Below are positions 28,441 through 37,929 of a DNA stretch of 64,000 nucleotides, in pieces. A model generated the notes under the pieces. That model did no database searches and was not told where the DNA came from. It saw only the letters and a program-made list of their open reading frames with translations. The stretch comes from Acidimicrobiia bacterium (lineage in GTDB: Bacteria; Actinomycetota; Acidimicrobiia; IMCC26256; JADLDD01): NCBI GenBank assembly GCA_020846855.1, contig JADLDD010000039.1:1-64000 (forward strand), written 5' to 3'. The first letter of the stretch is position 1; the number at the start of each line of letters is the position of its first letter. A program made the translations under genes and the position numbers.

Positions 28441-28554
28441 CGGTCCACCTCCTGGGGTGCCAGCGGCACGATTGCCCGAGCCGGCCGACGGGACCCGGTC
28501 CAGCGGCGCCGGGCCGCCGGGACCGGCCCCCGCCCCGCTCCCGCGGTTTCTTCA

Positions 28555-28605
28555 GCATACCACCGGGGGTATGCGCTAGGGTGACGCGTATACCCTAGGG
28601 GGTAT
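28555..28605. promoter_or_regulatory. Two CsoR-type operators, ATACCACCGGGGGTAT (28557-28572) and ATACCCTAGGGGGTAT (28590-28605)
   Basis: Both match ATACC-N6-GGTAT, start-to-start spacing 33 bp, in the intergenic region between the CsoR-like gene and the MMPL gene. Confidence 0.75.
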
Positions 28606-28661
28606 CGGATGGAACGTCGGAGACCCGACCGCCCGAGCTCCACCAGCACAGGAGACCGCCC

Positions 28662-30893
28662 GTGAACCTCGCCCTGCGCCGCTCCCCACGCCCGGCCGCC
28701 GGCCCCCCGGCCTCTCGGCCTCCCTCCGGGCAACGGGGAGGGAGCCCGACCCCGCCGGAGTCGATCCGCGCCGGCTCCGACAAGGGGATCTTCCACCGCC
28801 TGGCCGTGGGTTCGGCGCGGCACCGCCGGGCCGTCATCACGATGTGGCTGCTCCTCACGTTCGCCGCCGCGCCCCTGGCGCTCACCCTCACCAGCGCCCT
28901 CTCGGGAGCGGGCTGGGAGGCTCAGGGCTCGACGGCGCAGGAGGTGCGCGACGAGCTGCGCCGCGACTTCCCGGCCCTCGGCGCGGAGAACCCGGTCGTC
29001 GTGTACCGCCAGCGCACCCCGATCGCGTCCGACCCCGGCGGCCTGGCCGGCCTCGTGCGGTCGCTGGGCGACGCACCGGGCGCGCAGGGCGTCGCCGACC
29101 CGCTGGCCCTGCCGCCCGAGGCCGGCCTGGTCGCCCGCGACGGGCGGACCGCCCTGGTTCCGGTGGCGATGGAGGTGCACGACGACGCCGACCGGCCCGA
29201 GGCGGCGGGCCGGCTGGGCGACTTCGTGGCCGGGCTCGACCTGCCCGCCGGGGCCACCGCCGACGTGACGGGCGAGTGGCCCGTATGGAGCGACTTCAAC
29301 TCGATCAACGAGAGCGCGCTCCACAAGGCCGAGCTGGTGAGCGGCCTGCCCACGATGATCCTCCTCTTCGTGGCCTTCGGCAGCGCGCTCGCCGCCGGCC
29401 TGCCCCTCCTGCTGGCCCTGGCCGGCATCGCGGTCGGCTTCGCGGCGCTCCACCTCCTCACCTCGCTCACGCCCCTGTCGGTGTGGGCGATGAACTTCTC
29501 GATGATGATCGGCCTCGCGGTCGGCATCGACTACAGCCTGTTCATCGTCAGCCGCTACCGGGAGGAGCGCCTCGCCGGCTTCGACGCCGTCACCGCCGCC
29601 GGCCACGCCCTGGCCACGGCGGGCAAGGCCGTCTTCCTGTCGGCCCTCACGGTGGTCCTGTCGCTGGCCGCGGTGTTCCTCGTCCCGGTGATGGTCTTCC
29701 GGTCGATGGCTCTCGGGATGATCCTCTCCGTGGTCGCGGTGGCCGCGGCGTCGCTCACCCTCCTGCCGGCGGTGCTGGTGGCCATGGGCGACCGGGTGCT
29801 GGTGCGCCGCGGCGAGCAGGACCCCGACGCGGCGGCCGAGGGTCGCTGGGCCCGGTGGACGGGCGTGGCGCTGCGCCGGCCGGGCGCGGTGCTGGCCGTC
29901 GGGCTGGTCCTCCTCGGGTCCCTGGCCGCACCGGCGCTGGGCATGCGGCTAGGGATGCCCGGGGCGCGGGTCGTCGACGAGGGCCACACCAGCCGCGACG
30001 GCTACGAGACGGTGGTGGGCGCGTTCGGACCGGGCGCCGCCGCGCCCGTGTACGTCACGGTGCCCGCCGCGTCGGCCGCGCAGGTGGCGGAGATCGCCGC
30101 CGCCGACCCGGCCGTGGTCGACGCCCGGGTCGTGACCGAGCCGGCCGCGAGCGGCCGGGTGGTGGTGCGGGTCACGGGCTCCACGCCCGTCGACGACCCG
30201 GCGACCGCCCGGATGGTCGAGCGCCTCCGCGGCGACCTCGGCGACGCCGTACCGGAGGCGAGCGTCGGCGGGCCCGCGGCCCAGAACCACGACCTCACCG
30301 GTGTGCTGACCGGACGGGCCCCGCTGGCCATCGGGCTGATCCTCGTCCTCGCCTTCGTGCTGCTGCTGGTGGTGTTCCGCAGCATCGTGGTGGCCGTCAC
30401 CTCGATCCTCCTGAACCTGGTGACGGTGGGGGCGGCGTTCGGGTTCGCGACCCTCGTGTTCCAGCGGGGGGTCGGGGCCGGGTTGATCGGCATCGAGCCT
30501 CAGGGCTTCGTCGACGCCTGGGCGCCGCTGTTCTTCTTCGCCCTGCTGTTCGGCCTGTCGATGGACTACCAGCTCTTCCTGCTGGCCGCGATCCGCGAGC
30601 GCTACGAGGCCACCGGCGACACGACCCGGGCGATCAGCGAGGGCATCGCCCGCACCGGCCGGCCGATCACCAACGCCGCGCTCATCATGATCGTGGTCTT
30701 CATCGCCTTCGGCGTCACCGGCCCCATCCCGCCGACGGAGCTGGGCCTGACCCTGGCCGTCGCCGTGCTCCTCGACGCGACCGTGGTGCGGGTGATGCTG
30801 GTGCCGGCGATCATGAAGCTGATCGGGGAGCGCAACTGGTACCTGCCCCACTGGCTCGACCGGGCGCTGCCGAAGGTCACCTTCCGCCACTGA
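28662..30893 (+). CDS. MMPL-family (RND) transporter
   Basis: MNFSMMIGLAVGIDYSLFIVSRYREE...GLSMDYQLFLLAAIRERYEATGDT...AVLLDATVVRVMLVPAIMKLIGERNWYLP. Confidence 0.95.
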   Translation: MNLALRRSPRPAAGPPASRPPSGQRGGSPTPPESIRAGSDKGIFHRLAVGSARHRRAVITMWLLLTFAAAPLALTLTSALSGAGWEAQGSTAQEVRDELRRDFPALGAENPVVVYRQRTPIASDPGGLAGLVRSLGDAPGAQGVADPLALPPEAGLVARDGRTALVPVAMEVHDDADRPEAAGRLGDFVAGLDLPAGATADVTGEWPVWSDFNSINESALHKAELVSGLPTMILLFVAFGSALAAGLPLLLALAGIAVGFAALHLLTSLTPLSVWAMNFSMMIGLAVGIDYSLFIVSRYREERLAGFDAVTAAGHALATAGKAVFLSALTVVLSLAAVFLVPVMVFRSMALGMILSVVAVAAASLTLLPAVLVAMGDRVLVRRGEQDPDAAAEGRWARWTGVALRRPGAVLAVGLVLLGSLAAPALGMRLGMPGARVVDEGHTSRDGYETVVGAFGPGAAAPVYVTVPAASAAQVAEIAAADPAVVDARVVTEPAASGRVVVRVTGSTPVDDPATARMVERLRGDLGDAVPEASVGGPAAQNHDLTGVLTGRAPLAIGLILVLAFVLLLVVFRSIVVAVTSILLNLVTVGAAFGFATLVFQRGVGAGLIGIEPQGFVDAWAPLFFFALLFGLSMDYQLFLLAAIRERYEATGDTTRAISEGIARTGRPITNAALIMIVVFIAFGVTGPIPPTELGLTLAVAVLLDATVVRVMLVPAIMKLIGERNWYLPHWLDRALPKVTFRH

Positions 30894-33171
30894 CGGACGA
30901 CTCCCGGGAGCGGATGAGCTCCTCGGCCCGCTCCCAGGGCACCGGCCGGCCGAACAGGTAGCCCTGGGCGAGGTCCACCCCGAGCTCGCGCAGCACCGCG
31001 AGCTGCTCGACGGTCTCGACCCCCTCGGCCACCACCTCGAAGCCCAACGCGTGCGCGAGATGGGCGATGGCGGCCACGATCTCCGAACCCCGCGTCGACC
31101 CGTCCAGCTCGCGCACGAAGAAGCGGTCGATCTTGACGATGTCGATCGGGAAGCGCTGGAGGTAGGCGAGCGACGAGTACCCGGTTCCGAAGTCGTCGAT
31201 CGCGATGCGCAGCCCGATCGAGCGCAGCTCCTCGAGCACCCGGCGGGCGGCGTCGGGATCCTCGAGGAACACGGACTCCGTGATCTCGAGCGTGATCCGC
31301 GACGGGTCCACCGACGTGCGATCGATGATCGAGCGGATCGTCGGCGCGGTCCCGGCGTGGGCGAGCTGCCGGCCCGACAGGTTCATGGCGATCCGCACAT
31401 CGCGGCGGCCGGGTACCGACGCGTCCCAGTCGACCAGCGCGTCGCACGCGCGCTCGAGCACGTGCGCGCCGAGCTCGTGGATCAGACCCGTCTCCTCGGC
31501 CAGGACCACGAACCCCGCGGGCGGAACCAGGCCGTGGCCCGGTCGGCGCCACCGGACGAGGGCCTCGAAGCCGACGAGCGATCCGTCGCTCACCGTGACC
31601 TCGGGCTGGTAGTGGACCTCGATCTCGCCGCGTTCGACCGCGTGCCGCAGCGCGACCTCCGTGTCGAGGCGCTCGGCCGCCCAGGCGCGCATGGCGCCGT
31701 CGAAGACCTCGTAGCGGCCCCGACCGGCGTCCTTGGCGCGGTACATGGCCACGTCGGCGTCGCGCAGCAGGGCCTCGGCGTCGTCGTCGACGGCGCGGCT
31801 GAGCGCGATGCCGATGCTGGCGTCCACGTAGACCTCCCGCCCGGCCAGGGTCAACGGCTCGTGCAGGGAGTCCAGGATCCGCTCCGCGATCGCCTCGACC
31901 GTCGCCAGCTCCTCGACGTCCTCGCACACGACCAGGAACTCGTCCCCACCCAGCCGGGCCACGGTGTCCTGCGTCCGGACGCTGGCCACGAGGCGGGCCG
32001 CGGCCTCCACGAGCAGCACGTCGCCCACCTCGTGGCCCAGGCTGTCGTTGACGACCTTGAACCGGTCCAGGTCGAGGAAGAGCGCGGCCACCATGGTCCC
32101 GGTCCGGCTCGCGCGCTCCAGCGCGTGCCCCAGCCGGTCCATGGCGAGCACCCGGTTGGGGAGGCCGGTGAGAGCGTCATGGGTGGCCTGGCGCACGAGC
32201 GCCGCCTTGGCCTCCTCGAGGTCGCTGATGTCCCGCCCGATCGCGGAGAAGTACGCGAACGGCTGGCCGGCCGCCCCGTGCGCCAGGAGTACGACGGACA
32301 TGGGCAGCGGCTCGCCGCCCACGGGCGTCGCCCGGAGGTCCCCTCGCCACCGGCCGTCCTCGACCAGCGCCGGGAGGGCGCGGTCGCGCAGACGCTCCCG
32401 GCTCGTGGGGTCGAAGAGCTCGAGGAACGACCGGTCCCGCGCCGAGGCGTCGGCTCCGAGGCCGAGCATCGCCCGGCCGATGCGGTTCACGTGCAGGAGG
32501 CCGCCGGCGGGGTCGGCCACGACCACGAGGTCCGTCGCCGCCTCGAGCAGCGTGGTCAGGCGCTCGGTGGACTCCCGCGCCTCGACCTCGCGGCTGACGT
32601 CCTGGACGGCGACCATCCAGTGGCGCTCGGGGCCGGGGAGCAGCCGCCCCTGGCCCCGGAGCCACAACAGGGTGCCGTCGGGGCGTTCGTGGTGCACCGT
32701 GATCCCGAACGCCTCGCCGTCCTGGCCGGCCCGGGCCAGCTCGCGGTCGAGGACGTGACGCTCCTCGCCGTGGATCAGGTCCAGGATCGAGATGCCGAGC
32801 GCCTTCACGTCGAGGCCCACGATCTCGAGCCAGGCCGGGTTCTGGTACAGGACGTACCCCTCGTCGTCGAGCTCGAGGATCCCGAGCGGCGAGTGCTCGG
32901 TGAGGACGTCGAGGCGGGTCCGCTCCTCCTCCGAGGTCCGTCGCAACCCCTCGTAGAGCTCGGTCATCTCCTGGGAGCTGATCTCCAGGGACCGCTCGAT
33001 CAGGTAGCGGTCCTGTTCCAGGTCCCCGAAGACCCGCGAGATCGACCCCAGGAACGCCGACCAGACCTCGGGCGGCGGTGGGGAGCTGCCGGTGAGCCCG
33101 TGGCGCGACAACTGGCGTTCGACGACGCGGTGCAACGACGGGTCCGGGCCGAGGTCGTCGACCGGGTCCAC
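30877..33171 (-). CDS. PAS-GGDEF-EAL protein (intact GGDEF and EAL motifs)
   Basis: DALTGLPNR...RLGGDEFLVVCED; GFEALVRWRRPGHG...IAMNLSGRQL...EITESVFLED...IDDFGTGYSSLAYLQRFPIDIVKIDRFFV. Confidence 0.95.
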   Translation of the reverse strand: MDPVDDLGPDPSLHRVVERQLSRHGLTGSSPPPPEVWSAFLGSISRVFGDLEQDRYLIERSLEISSQEMTELYEGLRRTSEEERTRLDVLTEHSPLGILELDDEGYVLYQNPAWLEIVGLDVKALGISILDLIHGEERHVLDRELARAGQDGEAFGITVHHERPDGTLLWLRGQGRLLPGPERHWMVAVQDVSREVEARESTERLTTLLEAATDLVVVADPAGGLLHVNRIGRAMLGLGADASARDRSFLELFDPTSRERLRDRALPALVEDGRWRGDLRATPVGGEPLPMSVVLLAHGAAGQPFAYFSAIGRDISDLEEAKAALVRQATHDALTGLPNRVLAMDRLGHALERASRTGTMVAALFLDLDRFKVVNDSLGHEVGDVLLVEAAARLVASVRTQDTVARLGGDEFLVVCEDVEELATVEAIAERILDSLHEPLTLAGREVYVDASIGIALSRAVDDDAEALLRDADVAMYRAKDAGRGRYEVFDGAMRAWAAERLDTEVALRHAVERGEIEVHYQPEVTVSDGSLVGFEALVRWRRPGHGLVPPAGFVVLAEETGLIHELGAHVLERACDALVDWDASVPGRRDVRIAMNLSGRQLAHAGTAPTIRSIIDRTSVDPSRITLEITESVFLEDPDAARRVLEELRSIGLRIAIDDFGTGYSSLAYLQRFPIDIVKIDRFFVRELDGSTRGSEIVAAIAHLAHALGFEVVAEGVETVEQLAVLRELGVDLAQGYLFGRPVPWERAEELIRSRESSVSGGR

Positions 33172-33172
33172 G

Positions 33173-34348
33173 TCAGCGCTCCCGGTACGTGACGACCGTC
33201 ATGGTCTGGTTGTGCAGGTCGCAGTAGCCCGACGCGTCCGGGGCGATCTCGCCGTACGAGTAGAAGCCCACGAGCGTCGTCTCCGAGCCCAGCGCACGTA
33301 GCGTGGCCTCGATCTCCTCCTCGGTCCGCTCGCCCAGCACCAGCCGGCGCCCCACGCAGGACACGGCGACGCCGAGCGTGTCGTTCCCCGCTTCTGCCGC
33401 CGCACCGCCGCCACGCGCGTCCGCGGCCGCTCGGGTGCGGCACATGCCCCCGGCGGTGGCGGCTCCGTCCACGAGGCGGTCGACGCTCGATCGCATGAGC
33501 TGGGCCCGCCATCCCTGCGGGATGTCGCCCGCGAACGTCATGGTCTGGGCGTCGTCGTCCACGGCGAGGACGGTCCGGACCGTGGCCTCCGACTCACCGT
33601 CCTCCCGCACCGCGAGGGGGAAACGCAGCGCGGTGGCGGGGAGGCCCTCGGCCAGCTCCCCCAGGTAGTGCCGGTACAGCGCCAGCGCGGGACGCCCGTC
33701 GAGCTCGTGGAGGACGTTCCCCTCCGACCGGGTGACCATCCGCTCAGGTCCGAAGATGCCCCACCCCCCGGCCGACCCGTAGCCGACCTCCAGCGTGGGG
33801 CCCGTGAGCCCGACCGCCACCACCCGTCGGTCGGACAGCTTCCCGCCGGCGTAGGTCCAGGTCCGCTCGAAGCGCGCCGCGTCGCCGGCCAGCCCCCCGG
33901 TGACGATGGCCTCCGGCGGGAGCCCGGAGCGCAGGCCGCGCACGAGGTCGGACCCGTTCACACCCAGGCCGTCGGAGAGCACGAACGCGGCGCGCAGGTC
34001 CGGTCGGTGCAGGTCGGCGGCGAGGGCGCGGCCGGCGGCCAGCGACGCCGCCGCGTCGGTGACCGGCACCGACGCCGTGGTCACCACGGTGCGCTCGAAC
34101 CGGGCCAGGGCGACGACCAGGTCGGCGCGGTCCAGTTCCGGGCCGCAGAAGGTCCCCGAGCTCGAGCAACCGACCACGTGGCTCCGCCCGAGGGCCCGGC
34201 TCAGGTCGTGCAGCGGCCGGGGGTCGGTGTCGAGCTCGCGGTCCCCGAACGCGAGCGCGAGCGTCCGGGGTGAGTCCAGCGCGTCGAGGCCGGCCAGGTC
34301 GCGGGACCAGCCGCCGCTCCGCGACCAGGTCATGGTGGTGAGCTGCAT
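33173..34348 (-). CDS. FIST-domain sensory protein (FIST_N/FIST_C)
   Basis: SHVVGCSSSGTF...VTGGLAGDAARFERTWTY...GNVLHELDGRPALALYRHYLGE...YGEIAPDASGYCDLHNQTMTVV. Confidence 0.88.
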   Translation of the reverse strand: MQLTTMTWSRSGGWSRDLAGLDALDSPRTLALAFGDRELDTDPRPLHDLSRALGRSHVVGCSSSGTFCGPELDRADLVVALARFERTVVTTASVPVTDAAASLAAGRALAADLHRPDLRAAFVLSDGLGVNGSDLVRGLRSGLPPEAIVTGGLAGDAARFERTWTYAGGKLSDRRVVAVGLTGPTLEVGYGSAGGWGIFGPERMVTRSEGNVLHELDGRPALALYRHYLGELAEGLPATALRFPLAVREDGESEATVRTVLAVDDDAQTMTFAGDIPQGWRAQLMRSSVDRLVDGAATAGGMCRTRAAADARGGGAAAEAGNDTLGVAVSCVGRRLVLGERTEEEIEATLRALGSETTLVGFYSYGEIAPDASGYCDLHNQTMTVVTYRER

Positions 34349-34534
34349 CGGGTCATCTTCCGTCGACGACCGGTAGGCCTCCGGCGCCGGGCGCCGGGGC
34401 CGCGGGGGATTCGCCTAGATATCGGACGACCCGGTGGATCCTTGAGCCGATCGCGTGCGGTTCGTCCCGGTACCGCCGGGGCCGGGGGACCGGGCCGGGA
34501 CCGTCGCCGGTGGTGCGGGAGTAGCGTCGGCCGG

Positions 34535-35653
34535 GTGAGCTTCGTGGGGTTGATCCTCCACAACCTGTGGGCCCGCAAGGTGCGCACCGCGCTCACCGCC
34601 GTCGCCGTCGCGGTGGGGGTCACCACGGTCGTCACCCTGGGCGTGGTGACCCACAGCCTGCGTGACAGCGCCGCCGCGGTCCTGAAGACGGGCAAGGCCG
34701 ACTTCACCGTCGCCCAGAAGAACTCCTCCGACGTGCTCAACAGCGTCATCAACGAGGACCAGGTCGGGCGGATCGCCGAGGTCCCAGGCGTCGACCGGGT
34801 GGTAGGGGTACTGCTCGCGACCACGAAGCTCGACGCGGACCACCCCCTCTTCATCCAGATCGGGATCGACCCCACCGACCTCACCCCCTTCGGGGTGAAC
34901 GTCGTGGCCGGCCGGCCGTTCGGGGCCACCGCGTCGCACGAGATGATGCTGGGTTGGCGGGCCGCCCAGGACATGGGCAAGCACGTCGGCGATCCCATGG
35001 TCGTCGACGGCGTCCGCTACCGGATCGTGGGCATCTTCTCGGTGGGGCAGGCCCTCGGCGACACCGCCGGCATGCTCCCCCTCGTACCGCTGCAGGCCCA
35101 CCAGCGGGAGCCGGGACTCGTCAGCCTGGCCTTCGTCCAGGTCGCGCCGGGTGCGGGGATCGAGGCCGTGCGCCACCGCATCGAGGCCCGGTTCCCCGTC
35201 CTCACCACCGTGCGGACGGCCGCGGAGTTCGGGCGGGCCGACCGCACGCTCGTGTACCTGAACGCCGCCGACCGGGCGGCCACGTTCCTCGCCCTCGTCA
35301 TCGGCGCGGTCATCGTGACCAACACGATGCTCCTGTCGTTCTTCGAGCGCACCCGGGAGTTCGGGCTGCTCCGGGCCGTCGGGTGGGCCCGCTTCCGCAT
35401 CCTCGCCATGGTGGTGGGGGAGGCGCTCGTCATCTCGGTGCTCGGGGCCGGGGTCGGGGTCGGCATCGGGTACGGCGTGGTCCTGCTCCTCGAGCAGCTG
35501 CCGAGCCTCGCCGGCGTGCTGAGTGCCGACTTCACGGCCGGGGAGTTCGGTCGCGCTCTCTGGGTCGCGGCCGGCATCGGGTTCTTCGGCGCGATCTACC
35601 CGGCGCTGCGGGCCGCGTTCCTCCAGCCGATCAAGGCCCTGAGGCGGGAGTGA
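34535..35653 (+). CDS. FtsX-like ABC transporter permease
   Basis: LHNLWARKVRTALTAVAVAVGVTTVV...FFERTREFGLLRAVGWARFRILAMVVGEAL. Confidence 0.9.
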   Translation: MSFVGLILHNLWARKVRTALTAVAVAVGVTTVVTLGVVTHSLRDSAAAVLKTGKADFTVAQKNSSDVLNSVINEDQVGRIAEVPGVDRVVGVLLATTKLDADHPLFIQIGIDPTDLTPFGVNVVAGRPFGATASHEMMLGWRAAQDMGKHVGDPMVVDGVRYRIVGIFSVGQALGDTAGMLPLVPLQAHQREPGLVSLAFVQVAPGAGIEAVRHRIEARFPVLTTVRTAAEFGRADRTLVYLNAADRAATFLALVIGAVIVTNTMLLSFFERTREFGLLRAVGWARFRILAMVVGEALVISVLGAGVGVGIGYGVVLLLEQLPSLAGVLSADFTAGEFGRALWVAAGIGFFGAIYPALRAAFLQPIKALRRE

Positions 35654-35660
35654 CCGCCCC

Positions 35661-36404
35661 GTGACCACCACCGGCGCAACCGCCGCCCCCGGCCCGGCCC
35701 GACCGGACAGGTCGAGGCTGGTCATCGAGGTCACCGACCTCCACAAGCACTACGACCGCGGCCGGGTCCACGCCCTCGACGGCCTCGACCTCCAGGTCGC
35801 CCAGGGTGAGCTCCTGGCCGTCACCGGACCGTCGGGCTCGGGCAAGTCGACGCTGCTCCATCTGCTCGCCGCGCTCGACTCGCCCACGTCGGGCCGGATC
35901 GTCGTCGGCGGCGAGGACCTGGCCGCTCTCCGGGCCCCCAACCGCTACCGGCGCGACCGGATCGGCCTCGTGTTCCAGCTCCACAACCTGCTGCCCCACC
36001 TGACGGCCCAGCAGAACGTGGAGATCGCCATGATCGGCACCTCCCGTCGCCGCGCCGAGATGAGGCGGCGGGCGGCCGACCTCCTCGACGAGGTGGGCCT
36101 GGCCCGCCACCTGCACCGCAAGCCACCCGAGCTCTCCGGCGGTGAGCGCCAGCGGGTCGCCATCGCGCGGGCCCTGGCCAACGAACCGTCGCTGCTGCTG
36201 GCCGACGAACCGACCGGCAGCCTCGACAGCGAGGCGGTGGACGCGACCCTGGCCCAGTTCCGGGCCCTGCGCGACGACCGCGGCGTGACCGTGGTCCTGA
36301 TCACCCACGACCGCGACGTCGCGGCCTCCGCCGACCGCCTGGTGACCATCCGCGACGGCCGCGTGGTCGGCGACGTCAGGGCGGAACGGCTCGCGCCCTC
36401 GTGA
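35661..36404 (+). CDS. ABC transporter ATP-binding protein
   Basis: TGPSGSGKSTLLHLLAALDSPTSG, LSGGERQRVAIARAL, LLADEPTGSLD. Confidence 0.95.
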   Translation: MTTTGATAAPGPARPDRSRLVIEVTDLHKHYDRGRVHALDGLDLQVAQGELLAVTGPSGSGKSTLLHLLAALDSPTSGRIVVGGEDLAALRAPNRYRRDRIGLVFQLHNLLPHLTAQQNVEIAMIGTSRRRAEMRRRAADLLDEVGLARHLHRKPPELSGGERQRVAIARALANEPSLLLADEPTGSLDSEAVDATLAQFRALRDDRGVTVVLITHDRDVAASADRLVTIRDGRVVGDVRAERLAPS

Positions 36405-37866
36405 TGAGCGCCCGAGCCCGGCCGGCGACCTCGGCGGGTGGGCGGCTCGTGTCGAGCGGCCGGGCCGCGGGCCACGGCACGGCGCGGGCGGCCATGGAGC
36501 GGAGCACCTCGACCGTGGCGTCGGACGGGTCGCCCCCGGCGCGGGCCCGCGCCTCGACGCGCGCCGCGGCCACGTCCACGGGCACCTCGCAGCGGCGGGC
36601 CACCAGCGCCGCGTGGTGCTCGGCGGCGAGCGCCTCGGCCCGGACCCTCTCCGACGGGTCGCTCCACGACGCGTCGAGCACCACCGGCTGTCCGAGGGCG
36701 AGCAGGCGGCCGGCCCGCCGGCGGAGCTCGGCGTAGACGGCCTCCGTGGCGCGAGGGGAGTAGAGGCCCTCCCCGACGCCCGACGTCGCGCGGTCCCGCG
36801 GCTCGAGCCCCGCCTGCTCCTTGCGGACCTCGTCGGAGCGCAGCCAGGGCCATCCTTCGGCTCTCGCCACCGCGCCCGCGACCGTCGACTTGCCCGTTCC
36901 CGGGAGGCCCCCCACCAGCACGAGCACCACCCGCCCGGCCTCCAGGTGGGCGCGGCAGAGCGACAGGAGGTCACGGGCCGCCGCCGCGTGCCCGTCGCGC
37001 TCCGGGCCCGACGTCTGGCTCCACCTGAGCGTCGTGACCTTCGCCCGGACCTGGGCCCGGTAGGCGGCGTAGTGGTGGGCGAGGGTGGCCGGGAACCCGT
37101 CGCCCGACGCGTCGCGGTACGCGACCCAGAACGCGTCGGCGAGGTCGCGCCGGCCGAGCCGCTCGAGGTCCATGGCGAGGAACGCGGCGTCGGCGAGCGT
37201 GTCGCCGTGACGGAGCGCGTCGTCGAACTCGAGGCCGTCGAGGACGCGCGGCCCGTCGTCGAGCAGGTAGACGTCGTCGGCCTGGAGGTCGCCGTGGCCG
37301 TCCCGGACGTGGCCCGCCGCGATCCGGTCCTCGAAGAGCGGTTCGCGACCGGCCAGGTACTCCCGGCTCAGCGCCATCGCCGCGGCGACGTCGGACGCGG
37401 GCAGGACCGGCCCGACGTGCGGCTCCATGGCGACGAAGTTGCCCTCCCACAGCGCCCCGACCGCGTTACGGCGCGCCGGAGCCGGATCGACGCGCGCCGC
37501 GGTGGCGTGGAACGCCGCGATGGTGCGGGCCAGCGCCGCCACGTCGGTGCGCAGCGGAGCGCCCGCGGCCGCGAGGGTCGCCAGGCGGCGATCCGAGGGC
37601 ATGCGGCGCATGACCACCAGGTGGTCGCAGAGCTCTCCGTCGGGCCCGGTCACGTCGGCTACGCCCAGGTACACGTCGGGAGCGAGGCGACGGTTCAGCT
37701 CCACCTCGCGGTGGCAGGCCTGCCGGCGGGCCTCGCGGGTGGAGAAGTCGACGAAGTCGGTGCGGACGGGCTTCTTGAGCTTGTAGGCCCGCCCGCCCAC
37801 GAAGAAGAGCGTGGAGATGTGGGTCTCGACTACCGCGGCGGGTTCCGCCGGTTCCGGATCGGGCAC
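36376..37866 (-). CDS. Bifunctional aminoglycoside phosphotransferase-like / AAA P-loop kinase fusion
   Basis: THISTLFFVGGRAYKLKKPVRTDFVDFST...RDGHGDLQADDVYLLDDGPRVLDGLEF...VGGLPGTGKSTVAGAVA. Confidence 0.88.
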   Translation of the reverse strand: MPDPEPAEPAAVVETHISTLFFVGGRAYKLKKPVRTDFVDFSTREARRQACHREVELNRRLAPDVYLGVADVTGPDGELCDHLVVMRRMPSDRRLATLAAAGAPLRTDVAALARTIAAFHATAARVDPAPARRNAVGALWEGNFVAMEPHVGPVLPASDVAAAMALSREYLAGREPLFEDRIAAGHVRDGHGDLQADDVYLLDDGPRVLDGLEFDDALRHGDTLADAAFLAMDLERLGRRDLADAFWVAYRDASGDGFPATLAHHYAAYRAQVRAKVTTLRWSQTSGPERDGHAAAARDLLSLCRAHLEAGRVVLVLVGGLPGTGKSTVAGAVARAEGWPWLRSDEVRKEQAGLEPRDRATSGVGEGLYSPRATEAVYAELRRRAGRLLALGQPVVLDASWSDPSERVRAEALAAEHHAALVARRCEVPVDVAAARVEARARAGGDPSDATVEVLRSMAARAVPWPAARPLDTSRPPAEVAGRARALITRARAVPP

Positions 37867-37929
37867 GGGCCCATCGTGCTACAAACGCGCCCGCACCCGG
37901 CCTCGAGGCGCCGACGGGAGGGAGACTAG

